From contig NC_083608.1 of the NCBI RefSeq assembly GCF_029168945.1, positions 20,726,136 through 20,790,135 of the forward strand: a stretch of DNA of 64,000 nucleotides, read 5' to 3'. This DNA is from Cannabis sativa (lineage: Eukaryota; Streptophyta; Magnoliopsida; Rosales; Cannabaceae). The translations under genes were made by a program, and so were the position numbers. This document shows positions 1-11,241 of this stretch, piece after piece (the stretch's first letter is position 1; each line of letters opens with the position of its first letter). Below the pieces are notes generated by a model. The model was not told where the DNA came from, searched no databases, and saw only the letters and a program-made list of their open reading frames with translations.

Positions 1-237
1 GGGTTAACTTTTACAAAAATACTGTCACATGAAAATCTTTTCAAAAATACTGTGTTTTTAAAAAATACCAGTAAAACACAAAACAAAACAACTTAAAACA
101 ACAGTATAACAACTAAAAAAATACCAGTAGAACACCAATAAAAATTTAACACAGTATACTGCAATATGAAACTTTATAAAAAAACACAGTAAAAAAGTAA
201 AAAAAGGGTAAAAGTTAGCATACCATGTAAATTTCCC
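1..237. mobile_element. MITE-like repeat, truncated by window start
   Basis: The segment ends in TGTAAATTTCCC at 226-237. Its body ('tttacaaaaatactgtca', runs of 'cagtagaacacc'-like text) matches the complete copy at 16337-16605, which has inverted ends of the type GGGAAATTTACA. Only the right end is inside the window. No coding potential; the short reading frame on the minus strand is an AT-rich artefact. Confidence 0.6.
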
Positions 238-535
238 TTTAGTTTTTTTGTTTAATATCTGAAATCGGGCCGGGTCGGGCCCGATCAAAATAACATGTAC
301 CAAGTTGGGCTGTGAGCTCGATAAAAACCCAAATCATTCGGGCCAAAGTCATCCCATCGGGTCAGGGCCCCACCTGCGAAAATGGTCCAAATTGCCATTC
401 CTAATCATCTCCAATATTTAATTTGTATCAATAAAACTAGAATAGGGTGCAACTTTTTAGCATTTTTCTTAATCAAGATATCCAGATCTGACTTTGACTA
501 AACGTGATAGAATTATCAAAAAGTCAATATATATA
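238..535. other. Intergenic; no gene seen
   Basis: Contains a GC-rich stretch near 267-370 with repeated GGGCC/GGGCCC words, flanked by AT-rich DNA. I see no exon, RNA gene or clear element boundary. GGGCC-rich words of this sort are common in plant repeats, but no pair of termini was found. Confidence 0.4.
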
Positions 536-2126
536 TCTATTCTATATAAAGTGTGCCTATATAACCGAATTCTTGGTTTATGAGAAATTCATGGGTGACT
601 TCTTATTTATATTAAAAATAAAATGTTTTATTATTAAAAATAAAATGGTTTATGAAGAATTCATGTATCACTTTTTATTTATATATAATAAAATAAATCT
701 CATTAAATCAAAAAAAAAAAAATAATAAACATCATTAATAAAAATAAAAAAATGACTAACATCAAATCTTCAATTACACGATACATGTAATTACTCAAAC
801 ATCACATCTTTCAATTATAAAAAAAAAATAACTTTTTACGAGGGAAAATATGATTGTCTAATAGAGCTAAAACAATATGTTTTCAGTGTGATGAAAAATT
901 AAAGCAACAATTTTGTTAATATCAAAAACTTTAATTCAATTAATCTTATAATCTTAATTTTACTCTTTCTAGAATCAATATATGAACAATAATTTAAATT
1001 AATCTTATAATCTTAATTTTTTAATTCAATTAATAATTATTTGTCACGTAATTATTAAGTCTTTTCCCTTTAATTTTCCTTTTGTTGATGATGCTAATTT
1101 ATTCATATTTTGATTTCTACAATTTTTGTGTTCAGACCATTAAGGTAGTGTTCTACTAGGGGACCTAACGAGTTTTCCCTCTTCGCTAATGGCATCTAAG
1201 AGTTCAAATTCCAGTATTGTATAAATCTTCAATTTGTTCTATTTCTTATATTAACTGAAATTTTGCTACTTTTTTTTTTTAAATTTACAACTTTATTGTT
1301 TATATCTTATTAGGGACATTTATGGAAATTGGAGTTTCTTTGAAATATACAATTAATGAGCATTACTTTTTGATCATAGTGTGTTTTCCATGGCTGAAAA
1401 CCTCAATAATCTCTATCATTTGATATCAAATAAAATAAAATTATCATGATGTATACATTAGTGTGTTAAAATTGTCAAGCTGATATTTAGAATTGTTTAT
1501 AATTAAATTGTTTCTTTGTCAAAATTAATATTAAGTATATGTATATGTTTATAGGTTTATCTATTTTCTCTTAGATCAATCATGCTCATATAGCAAAAAA
1601 ATCATACTCATATAGACATGTTATTTTCATTTTGTAATTTAGATCTTCTTAGTCATTATTTAGTTCACTTAAACCTTTTCCGATTATGGTAACTGAAGTT
1701 TTGTTTCTTTTAGGTACTCCATTACAAAGATCTGTATTACATGTATTATTTATTTTTGACTATGAGGAGGCAGATTTTTTTATTGGGAAACATATAGCGT
1801 GACAAATTATTGTTCATATATTGAATAATTATTTTTGAATAATAGGATTCATATATATAACTGTGTATATTGAATTCTTTATTCAAATAATTATTTTTGA
1901 TTTTTACGTGATTATTTATTGTTCATATATCTAGAACCTTATTTGATTAAAGTTAAGATTATAAGATTAATTAATTTGTGATTTCTTGCTATACACATAA
2001 TAATAATCTCACTTAATAACTAATAATAGTTTTTTCTTTAATTTTTAATTATATAACTTTCAAATAACATAGAAAAAAACTAGCATAAAATTTAGTATAC
2101 GTGCCTCGCACGTAGTTTTTTGCTAG
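536..2126 (+). mobile_element. Helitron-like non-autonomous element (candidate)
   Basis: Seen: the 3' side has a perfect hairpin at 2099-2113 (ACGTGC, loop CTC, GCACGT) followed about 9 nt later by CTAG at 2123-2126 and a T at 2127. This is the layout of a plant Helitron 3' end (hairpin, then CTRR, inserted before T). The proposed 5' end is TCTATTCTATATAAAG at 536, preceded by A. Helitrons insert between A and T and make no target duplication. The interior is AT-rich and has no helicase or Rep motif. It contains an inverted pair: 'aattaatcttataatctta' near 993-1012 recurs reversed near 1950-1975. A mid-element stretch (about 1130-1215) is less AT-rich and preceded by an acceptor-like TTCAG, possibly a captured exon, but I do not recognise it. 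The 3' end is better supported than the 5' end. Confidence 0.5.
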
Positions 2127-2690
2127 TATATATATATATATGTATGTCAACGTACATTGCCGAATTGGACAACCTTTGATTATTGATTTGTAAAGTCATA
2201 AAAGAAACTCCCCCCAAACAAATATTATATGATCAATCAATCGAAACACAAAATATCATTTGTATTCATCGCAGTTCATTTTATATAAACCAAAAAATTT
2301 AGTTCTAGCCATATGGTTCTACGGGGTTGATTGGTTAGGACCCTTGAAGAACGCGATGCAGCCATGTGATGACTCAAAGTTATCATTTTAAGTAGGACTG
2401 CAACATTGTTCCTATATAATTAAACTGGTTCTGTATAGGCAATAATCCCCTTCCCCTTACATAAACCAAAATATACATAAACAGAAACCTTTTAAAAAAA
2501 TAATAACATACGTAAATGTATATACGGTCATCAATAATGGAATACATGGACATAACTGCTAACACATAATCAAACATCTAAACAAGAACATAAATGTTTA
2601 TATATAGATCAATAACATGCAAGACATACGTACACAACGAAATTGCCACTATATACATACAATTTAATCATCATCATATATAGTGATCAA
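2127..2690. other. Intergenic, 3' flank of dirigent gene 1
   Basis: AT-rich sequence downstream of the minus-strand dirigent gene, presumably including its 3' UTR (just left of 2691). No further reading frame, RNA gene or repeat end is visible. Confidence 0.4.
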
Positions 2691-3293
2691 TCAATAGTGC
2701 AAGACATAAACATTGTACTCCACAATTGCGTCAAAAGTAGTGGCGTTAGCCACATAAGTCTTGGCTAGAGCAAAGCCTCTTGCGAACCTAAAAACTCCAC
2801 TTCCACCAACGATAGGCATCTCTCTTACGCCTGAAAGGACGGCGTTGCGTCCCAAAATGCTAAGAGTGCTACCCTTATATTTTCCTTCCGTGAAAACGTA
2901 GTTTAGAGCCATTAAAAGACTTAACTCTGTCTGTGATGTCGAGGCATATATTCCTTGTGCGCTCCCAATTTTCTTGGAGGTTGGCTCAGGTCCCACAGTC
3001 AGTGGATCGTCACATACAACCACGAACCCGAAACTCACAGCCGAGGTGTTGGTTGTCTTGGCTTCGGCAACTCGGATGGCCGTAGGGTTTGGACCGCTGA
3101 CCACGTCGTGAAAGTAGAAGTGAAGATGAGTTAGTTTCTCTTGCTTTTTATTAAGACCTAGAGTTTTTTGGGGATTTAAGTTTCTTGAGTAAGTGTAGTC
3201 ATCGTGTGCGGTGGTGAGGCTCAAGATTGATGAGTGAATAGTTAGAAAGAGAATGAGTATGATTAGGGTTGTGTTGTGATGAGTTTCGTCCAT
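2691..3293 (-). CDS. Dirigent protein (paralog 1)
   Basis: Single-exon 200-residue protein, the usual size for plant dirigent proteins. Residues about 9-29 form a hydrophobic signal peptide, so secretion to the apoplast is expected. The dirigent barrel follows: LHFYFHDVV at 57-65, DDPLTVGPE at 95-103, AQGIYASTSQ at 112-121, LNYVFTEGKY at 130-139, STLSILGRN at 142-150, REMPIVGGSG at 157-166, FRFARGFA at 168-175, and the C-terminal VEYNVYVLHY. The HD aspartate and the Arg before EMP match conserved positions lining the pocket in characterised family members. Dirigent proteins have no oxidative centre; they impose stereochemistry on coupling of phenoxy radicals (lignans, lignin, related phenolics). 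The GSAQG stretch has Ser where the paralog and most relatives have Arg. Possible N-glycosylation sites are at NTS (82) and NAT (183). The ATG is the first in frame and directly precedes the signal peptide. The substrate cannot be deduced. Confidence 0.93.
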   Translation of the reverse strand: MDETHHNTTLIILILFLTIHSSILSLTTAHDDYTYSRNLNPQKTLGLNKKQEKLTHLHFYFHDVVSGPNPTAIRVAEAKTTNTSAVSFGFVVVCDDPLTVGPEPTSKKIGSAQGIYASTSQTELSLLMALNYVFTEGKYKGSTLSILGRNAVLSGVREMPIVGGSGVFRFARGFALAKTYVANATTFDAIVEYNVYVLHY

Positions 3294-3669
3294 GGTGGAG
3301 ATGAGATGGAGCTTAATTAGGTGCCTTAGGAAGAGACTTGTATATGTTAATTATGCGTAATGCTTATGAATTGAGGTTAAACAAATTGGTTTTTTACTTT
3401 ATAACTTATGTTTAATGTTTATATATAGCAAGTGTATAATTTTTTATTTGGTAAGATGAGATATATGAATTGTTAAAGTTTGTTCATATAATTTTATATA
3501 TAAAAAGTTGTTCATATATATATAGTTTATAGGAAACTATACAGAAAGAGAATTAATTAGGCACCATGACTATATTATGAATGCTCTATTCTACAAGAAA
3601 ATTAGAGGCCACAATACTAGCAATATATAAATTGACTCTCTAAAGAAATAAAATTCATACATATATTTA
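3294..3669. other. 5' flank of dirigent gene 1 and intergenic
   Basis: AT-rich sequence upstream of the minus-strand dirigent gene. The only TATA-like word near the expected distance is weak (minus strand AACATATAC around 3340-3348). No other gene is visible. Confidence 0.35.
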
Positions 3670-4051
3670 TTATATATGTGGCACTGTAAGAAATTTAATT
3701 TTTTTTGGGACAACTAATTCATAATGGATCTGGTCATCATGCTCGATTGAGCAGGAATGGCTACTTTTGGAAGTTTCTTGTTCTAGCCACTCAATACTTT
3801 CTAAAATAGCGGGAACTTTTGATAAAGTACGGTGGTTAGAACTATTTGAGTTCAATGAGCCATTCTGAGTACCAGATGAACTGACTCTAGAGCTCAGATT
3901 AGCATTAAAAAGGTTTTCTTCCGAAGTAGGCTAAATAAAGGCATTCAATGCCATAGCTAATTCTAAATCCTCAATTGGTGGTGAGAATGCTTGTTGATGA
4001 ACTGCGACTTGATCAATATGCAAAAAATGTAGGATGTCCCTAGTTGATAAA
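3670..4051 (-). pseudogene. Host gene fragment, possibly XBAT-type E3 ligase
   Basis: On the minus strand the frame reads about 125 codons broken by one TAG (near 3930-3933). It includes PPIEDLELAMALNAF, then after the stop a Ser/Asn-rich stretch, then SIEHDDQIHYELVVPKK. From memory, the EDLELAMALNA motif and the later acidic-IHY stretch resemble the linker between the ankyrin repeats and the RING finger of plant XBAT34/35-type ubiquitin ligases. No ankyrin repeat or RING Cys/His pattern is present, there is no start ATG, and the fragment stops at the CACTA end at 4059. It looks like an exon remnant, either left from a host gene or carried by a transposon. The family assignment is tentative. 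Confidence 0.35.
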
Positions 4052-4555
4052 TTTTAATCACTACAAGAAAATAACCTTTTGCCGACAAATTTTCTCCCCT
4101 GATGCAAAACTAGGCATAGGCCGTCGATAGAGTTTTGTCGGCGAACTTATGCATTGACGACAAAGGCTACCCGAGATAATTGGTCCACATAAGTAGTTTT
4201 GTCGGTGGAACACATAACTTTGCCGAAAAAAGAGTTTATGTCGGTGACTTCCTTAGCGGACATAAGTTCCAGTGTCGGAATTCAGTTATCGGCTGAGGGG
4301 TGCCTAACGAGGTTTTGCCAGAATAATCAGTCGCCGGCAAAACTTTTACGCCAATTTTTTTAAAATTACAATTAAATTAAAACTAAAACCAATTTTTTAA
4401 ATAATAATATATAAATATAATCTGAATTATATTATAAAATTAAAATTTATATTATAATACAAAACTATAAATAAATTGTCGAAAACTAAATAAAGTATTG
4501 TTAGTTTATAAATATTTGTAATATTTACACAGAATATTGTAAACTAAAAATAAAA

Positions 4556-4841
4556 CTACAAGTCAATAACATCGTCATCATCATCGTTGTCCTGAGAGGG
4601 AGGGGAAGCCTTTGAAGAAGACCCAACCCTAGGAGGCCAAAATAGTGGAACTAGTGAAATCGAAATTATCGGGGGCATGTTGAAGCTAGGAGTGATGTTG
4701 GCTAGATGCCTGAACTGCTCCTGAAACGTGTTCAGGAATTGATTCTAAGTCTGCATGATTTGTTGTTGCCACTCATTCCGTACTTTTTGATCTTCCACAC
4801 TTTGCTTCAGGGCCTCATTTCCTCCTGGTTAACAGTAGGTT
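4556..4841 (-). pseudogene. CACTA transposase, C-terminal piece
   Basis: Minus-strand translation gives EALKQSVEDQKVRNEWQQQI, one in-frame TAG, then NQFLNTFQEQFRHL, a Pro-rich stretch, and an acidic tail DNDDDDDVIDL before the stop at 4556-4558. A coiled, Gln-rich segment followed by an acidic tail is typical of the C-terminus of plant Ptta/En/Spm transposase-like proteins. It continues at 13547 on the other side of the inserted CACTA element. The TAG probably replaces a CAG Gln codon. Confidence 0.6.
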
Positions 4842-5426
4842 CACTACTACAAAAACTAGATTTTGCGTCGGTTCTGACGTCGGCAAAATTTAAAAACCGA
4901 TGCTATTAAAGAACCCATAAATTTTACGTCGGTTATGAACTGACGCAAGAATAGCGTCAGTTGTAAGACTATTTGCGTCCGTTCTACACTGATGCTAACC
5001 TTGCGTCAGTTCACAACTGACGCAAAAAATCCTACGTAAAAAAATTAAATCAACAGATGGGCCAAGCCCATTTCACAAACCCTAAATATATATAACCTTC
5101 TACTTTCAGCCGCCCCATATACGATTTTCACAAACCCTAAATTCGTAACTATTATGAATGTGGTGGCCACGTAATAGATGTGACATTTTTCAACCGACGT
5201 AATAAGTTTTTTGTGACAGTTTTAAAATGCCATAAACAATTTAGCGTCATTTTTTAACCGACGCATAAAATAAAATAGAAAACTAAGTATTTAGCGTCGG
5301 TTAATAAATGTCGAAAATTGTTTTTTGCGTCATTTCAAAAATGACGCTAATAAAAAACTATTTGCGACTACGGTATATACGTCGAATTATAAACCGACAT
5401 AAATTCTTTAAGTGACACTTAAAAAC

Positions 5427-5855
5427 TGAACTTGTTCATAGGAATGGTATTGCAAACAAGAGTAAGTTAATTGATCATGATCAGAAATAATAGTGAGAGG
5501 CATTCACGAGTCAGGGATCATAAATTGTATGCAAAGTTTAAAAAGTGAAAATTCTAGTTATCAGAAGTGTCCTTCCAGTGGCATAGTGTCGGGAAAGATG
5601 GAATTATGGTCAATCCAAGAAAGATTGAGTCAGTTAAGAATTGGTCGAGGCCAAGAATAGTTACTGAGGTTTGAAGTTTTCTCATATTGGTAGGGTATTA
5701 TCGATGTTTTGTAGAAGGTTTTTCTAAGATTTTGATGCCATTGACAGAATTGACTAAAAAGGACCAACAATTTGTGTGGTCTAACAAGTGTGAAATGAGC
5801 TTTCAAGAGTTTAAGCAACGATTGATCACAGCACTAGTGTTAGCTTTACCATCAA
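5427..5855 (+). pseudogene. Ty3/gypsy RT fragment in unit A
   Basis: Encodes the end of the reverse transcriptase and the connection to RNase H: DGIMVNPRKIESVKNW, then a TGA, then VGYYRCFVEGFSKILMPLTE and FVWSNKCEMSFQEFKQRL. This is standard Ty3/gypsy sequence. It is cut off at 'accatca' and joined to telomere-type repeats at 5856. No catalytic FxDD motif is included and it cannot be functional. Confidence 0.85.
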
Positions 5856-5904
5856 CCTTAAACCCTAAACCCTAAACCCTAAACCCTAAACCCTAAACCC
5901 TAAA
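5856..5904. repeat. Telomere-type heptamer block, 7 units
   Basis: One CCTTAAA followed by six perfect CCCTAAA units (5863-5904), the plant telomere motif. It sits at the junction between the truncated gypsy fragment of unit A and the CACTA part of unit B. In unit A the same position (5080-5086) holds a single CCCTAAA. Confidence 0.95.
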
Positions 5905-6194
5905 TATATATAACCTTCTACTTTCAGCCGCCCCATATACGATTTTCACAAACCCTAAATTCGTAACTATTATGAATATGGTGGCCACGTAATAGATGTG
6001 ACATTTTTCAACCGACGTAATAAGTTTTTTGTGACAGTTTTAAAATGCCATAAACAATTTAGCGTCATTTTTTAACCGACGCATAAAATAAAATAGAAAA
6101 CTAAGTATTTAGCGTCGGTTAATAAATGTCGAAAATTGTTTTTTGCGTCATTTCAAAAATGACGCTAATAAAAAACTATTTGCGACTACGGTAT

Positions 6195-9100
6195 CACTAC
6201 TACAAAAATTAGTTTTTGCGTCGGTCAACGCTACTGTTCACAAAGTTGACCGACGTGAATAGTGTACAAAAAATAATGCTGTCAGTTTCAAAACGACACT
6301 AAAACATATTGATTAGCGTCATTTGATAAAATGACACTACAAACAAAACCGACGTAAAATAAAGAAAGGAAAAATTAAAATAGAGAAGCTTATTCTCGTC
6401 GGTTAAAAAATATAGAATAAAAGCTGTGTGAGCTTTTAAAACAGACGAGAAATGAAATCTCCCTAAGGTTAATAACCGACGAAAAAAAACACTTAAATCC
6501 CTAAATACCCAAATATCGATCCCACTGTTCACATATTCATCTTCAATCTTTGTGAAGATGACTGTGACAATTTGGGCATCTTTGATCCTCTCCATTGTTG
6601 ACCGCTCCACTCTCCTCTCTTCATCTCCATTGTTGATCCTCCATTATCGACCGCTTCACTCCCTCTCTCTTCCTATCCATTGTTGACATTTGCTCCAATA
6701 TTTGAACCCTAACTCTGCGATTTTGACCCACCACGCCCAATCGTTCTCCCCGACGAACTATCCTCCTCCCTTCTCTCCCCGACGACAACAAAACTGGTAA
6801 TTTCAATTATTGATTTTATTTTCCTCTTCCAAGTACTAAACCCGTTATTCACAAGCTCATGCTTAGTTTTTATTTTTATGTTTTTGCTAAATACTAGCTC
6901 ATCCTTATTACTACTCAGTACTCTCTCACCTTGTAAGAGCAATGACGTTGAAGAGGAGTCCCTACAAATCATCTCTCCTGATCTATGGTATACCCATTTC
7001 TCTATTTTTGCCTACAATTTTTGTACTAGAATAGCTACCTTTACTTTCTAGCAGAAAAAAAGGTATCTTTACTGAATTTGTAAATGGTTTCTTTCTATGT
7101 ATAGGGTTAATCACTTTAAGTGTTTGTAGAAATTTTCCACTCTTGATTTTACTTTTGATCCCATCTTAAAATATAGGATTTTTAGTTTACTTCATGGACT
7201 CTAGAACCCGTATGTGTAACTAGAAGTAGCCTTATAATTTCTTCCGCTCTCTCGAAATCTTCTTTCTCTTTCAAGAATTCCAAACATAGGAATTTTGTTT
7301 TATCTGGTGCATGTGACCTTATTGGTTGATTTGAATTCTATGAAATTTAGTTATTACTCATCAATTTTCATTTTAGATGGACTTTGTTGCTGTTATTGAG
7401 CTGCCGCATTGGAACTTTGAATTTGATTTGTAAGTTTAACATGCAATAATCTGAGTTTTTATGGTTTTTTGTGTGTATGTGTGACTACAGTTGGAAGATA
7501 TGAACATGGATGAAGCATCTAAAGAGGTGGCTGCACAAAGGGTCATAGACTCGTAAGGAAAAGAGTTGATGAGATAGAATCTGAATTTATGATGGATTTG
7601 GTCTACATGATCCAACTTGGTGAAAATGACCAATGTGAAAGGTTCTATTGAAAATCATATATACTTTTTTCATTTTTATTTTCTTGTTTTCTGCAATTAC
7701 TTACAAAAGTTAGTAAAGCAAATAATGTCAACATATATGAGTACAAATTGGAGAAATTTGGATTCTTTGTTCAAATGTCAGGCACGTGTTATTTTTCTAT
7801 CTATATTTGTAGAAAATATCATTCATAATAAAGATAAAAGCTTTTAGATGTAGAACTTAGTGTGGTTGGGATGGAGCAGATACCATTTGTTTCTTTATTG
7901 TAATTTGTGTGTTCCATTCATACTATTATTATTAGGATTTTCTATGAGGCTTATATTGAGTGCCTCCCTTTCATCACACTATTTTTTTCTTTTGTTGTTT
8001 GTGTGTGTTTGTGTGATGGTATACTTTCTTCTATATTAATTCCAAATTCATTATTTCTTCATATCAATTAATTACTCCACCACAATCAGCATTACTGTAT
8101 CAAGTCATTTTCTCACTTGAAATGGGAACTTCTAATCCTATATCAAAATCTCTAAGCCTAAATATAAATCAATTCTTCTACTTTTTATTTTTCTTTTGCT
8201 CACTTACAACTCTTACTTTATGGTCTTTCTACACACTTAATTAATATTATGAAAAATTTTATTATGTTTTTCAAGTGTTCATCCTGCTTGTCAAGCTATA
8301 TTAGACAATTATATTTCTCTTTGGCTTTCGATTTATTTTATACAAACCTTGATTTGTGCACTCCTATCTTTGTATTTTGAATATGGTATAAACTAATTGA
8401 GCTCTGTATTTTTTTAATTTATATTTTAGGTGGACAAGCTAAACCTTTAAAGCAATCTAAAGTTAAAGAAGAAAGGCTAACTTAAGGTAATCTTTTTTTA
8501 TTTTTTGACATTTCAAAGTTAAAGAAGAAAGGCTAAGTTAAGGTAATCTATGTAGTTTCATTTTTCTTTTCTATGATACCAGATATTAAAGTTTCTGATT
8601 TTATACTTATATAACATGGTAATCATGACATGGTTGGTCTTTTGTAGGTACTATACTTTTATTTTTTTTAAAAAAAACATGAGTTGTTCATGTAAAAGTT
8701 AAAAAATTAGGTGAACAATTTTGTAATTGTTTTAAGGAAAAAATTGTTTACAGTATTCTTTCAGTAGTCTTAATCAAAGTGATAGAGCTAATATATATAT
8801 TGATTAGCTTAGCTTAGCTTAGCTCTGGAAAAATGAATATATATGTAATTTACTACCCATCAATCACATGATTATATCATAAACTCATAATTAGCTGCAT
8901 TAACACAAGGATAGGACACTCTTTTTTTTTTTCTTGGCCATGTGCTCCTACTTATTACAGAAAGCATATTATATTGATTCATTTAGCACTCCCACGCACC
9001 CAACTTTTTTTTTCAGATAGAGATTCGAAATGCTTTGATAAGAATATATGTATATGTATGTAATAGTGAAAAAGAATTAAAAAATACAAATGCAAAAATA

Positions 9101-10363
9101 CTTGCGGCAAACTATGATTGCTTTTGATCTTGTGCTTTTTTTCACTGGTTCTCTAGCTCACCACCTCATAACCTTTCCACATATACAAGACTATAGCAGA
9201 AATAGAGTGAATAAGGAAGTTTTGCAGTCTGCTTGTTTTCTTTCTTTTAGTAGGAGTTATAAGGTAATGACATTGTAATCCATTTGCGACCAGGAGAAGT
9301 AATTTACAATATCCTTATGATTAATTAGAATTCAGTCAGTTTGGTGGAGTAGATTATGTTGGCTATCTAGTACTGCATTTCTTGTAATTTTGAATTTTTT
9401 ACTTATTGCGCCATTCTATTTTGGTAGCATTTATTTAAGACTTGGATATTTAGTTTTTCCTTTTCAATGACTATAGGGATAACTTACAGCTGCTAAGGCA
9501 ACAATATTACTATGCAACTTGGAAAGCCGATGGGACACGATATATGATGTTAATAAACGTTGATGGATGCTACTTGATTGATAGAAGTTTCAACTTTAGA
9601 AGGGTTCAGATGAGATTTCCTTGCAACTCTACCAGCGAAGTATGCTTTCTAATTTTTAAGATAAAGTTATTCTTGGACCTTATTTTCTGAATTTGAGAAG
9701 TCTTTGATTATTGATTAAGTACAAGGTTACTACTTTTTTTGTTATAGTATATTTTATGATTGTTGCTATTAACTTTTGCATTATATAATTAGTTTATAGT
9801 TAGTTTTTACGATACATGGAATATAAATTTTAGGATCGTTTCTATTAACAACTTTGGTATTATGTAATTAGTTAATAAAACTAATTACTAATTTTATATA
9901 AGTTTTATAAACGTTATTTTAATTTTTTTTGTATCATATATTCACTATTATATAAAATCGTTCTGAAATTTAAAAATGCAAGGAGGAAAAAATGCATGAA
10001 AATTTACAAATTTTCTTTACATACATTTATGCTTCATTTTATAAGTGACGCAATAACTTAAAAATAAAAATATTTCAGCAATTTATATGTCATTTTAAAA
10101 CCGACGGTATAAATTTTTAGTGACAGTTTTAAAATGCCACAAACGATTTTGCGTCATTTTCAAACTAACGCAGAAGATGAAAAAGAAGAGTATATATTTT
10201 GCGTCGGTTTTTAAATGAAGATAATTGTTTTTTGCGTCATTTAAAAAACGACGCTAATAAAAAACTATTTGCGACTACGGTATATACGTCGGTTTTTTAA
10301 ACCGACGCAAATTCTTTAAATGACACTTAAAAACTGACGAGAATTGTACTTTTTGTAGTAGTG
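6195..10363. mobile_element. Third CACTA, Pack-type, TSD TAT
   Basis: Left end CACTACTACAAAAATTAG at 6195 and inverse right end TTTTTGTAGTAGTG closing at 10363. The TSD TAT is at 6192-6194 and 10364-10366. The empty site, ctacggtatatacgtcg, is visible intact in the other units, confirming the insertion. Both subterminal regions belong to the same family as the host element. The interior holds gene-like DNA: a 5'-UTR-like leader with a GT donor near 6800, small exon-like pieces (for example 7377-7431 between AG and GTAAGT), and a mRNA-capping-enzyme exon at 9477-9639. No transposase is present. A 35-bp direct duplication lies at 8459-8493 and 8515-8549. The fragment near 7490-7620 encodes acidic peptide pieces I do not recognise. 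Confidence 0.9.
9477..9639 (+). pseudogene. Captured exon of mRNA-capping enzyme
   Basis: An uninterrupted 54-codon exon is bounded by an acceptor-like CTATAG and a donor-like GTATGC. It encodes DNLQLLRQQYYYATWKADGT, then RYMMLINVDGCYLIDRSFNF and RRVQMRFPC. The KADGTR stretch is the KxDGxR nucleotidyl-transfer motif of GTP:RNA guanylyltransferases; its Lys forms the covalent GMP intermediate. The surrounding YYYATW...RYMM context matches the guanylyltransferase half of plant bifunctional mRNA-capping enzymes, a nuclear protein. Here the exon is isolated inside a CACTA element, without the triphosphatase domain or the OB fold, so it is a captured fragment and not a working gene. The intact frame and splice sites suggest recent capture. 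Confidence 0.85.
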
Positions 10364-10416
10364 TATATACGTCGAATTATAAACCGACATAAATTCTTTA
10401 AGTGACACTTAAAAAC

Positions 10417-10845
10417 TGAACTTGTTCATAGGAATGGTATTGCAAACAAGAGTAAGTTAATTGATCATGATCAGAAATAATACTGAGAGGCATTCACGAG
10501 TCAGGGATCATAAATTGTATGCAAAGTTTAAAAAGTGAAAATTCTAGTTATCAGAAGTGTCCTTCCAGTGGCATAGTGTCGGGAAAGATGGAATTATGGT
10601 CAATCCAAGAAAGATTGAGTCAGTTAAGAATTGGTCGAGGCCAAGAATAGTTACTGAGGTTTGAAGTTTTCTCATATTGGTAGGGTATTATCGATGTTTT
10701 GTAGAAGGTTTTTCTAAGATTTTGATGCCATTGACAGAATTGACTAAAAAGGACCAACAATTTGTGTGGTCTAACAAGTGTGAAATGAGCTTTCAAGAGT
10801 TTAAGCAACGATTGATCACAGCACTAGTGTTAGCTTTACCATCAA
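10417..10845 (+). pseudogene. Ty3/gypsy RT fragment in unit B
   Basis: Same fragment as at 5427-5855, exactly 4990 bp downstream (818 bp plus the 4172-bp insertion), with the same internal stop and the same truncation at 'accatca'. Confidence 0.85.
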
Positions 10846-10901
10846 CCCTAAACCCTAAACCCTAAACCCTAAACCCTAAACCCTAAACCCTAAACCCTAA
10901 A
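10846..10901. repeat. Telomere-type heptamer block, 8 units
   Basis: Eight perfect CCCTAAA copies at the junction of unit B's gypsy fragment and unit C. One more heptamer than the neighbouring junctions, which accounts for the 825-bp versus 818-bp spacing. Confidence 0.97.
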
Positions 10902-11241
10902 TATATATAACCTTCTACTTTCAGCCGCCCCATATACAATTTTCACAAACCCTAAATTCGTAACTATTATGAATATGGTGGCCACGTAATAGATGTGACA
11001 TTTTTCAACCGACGTAATAAGTTTTTTGTGACAGTTTTAAAATGCCATAAATAATTTAGCGTCATTTTTTAACCGACGCATAAAATAAAATAGAAAACTA
11101 AGTATTTAGCGTCGGTTAATAAATGTCGAAAATTGTTTTTTGCGTCATTTCAAAAATGACGCTAATAAAAAACTATTTGCGACTACGGTATATACGTCGA
11201 ATTATAAACCGACATAAATTCTTTAAGTGACACTTAAAAAC

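Noticed and set aside
7617..7847. 76-residue frame in the third CACTA
   Set aside because: Runs into AT-rich intron-like DNA; no domain. The nearby acidic peptide pieces are in other frames and not identified.
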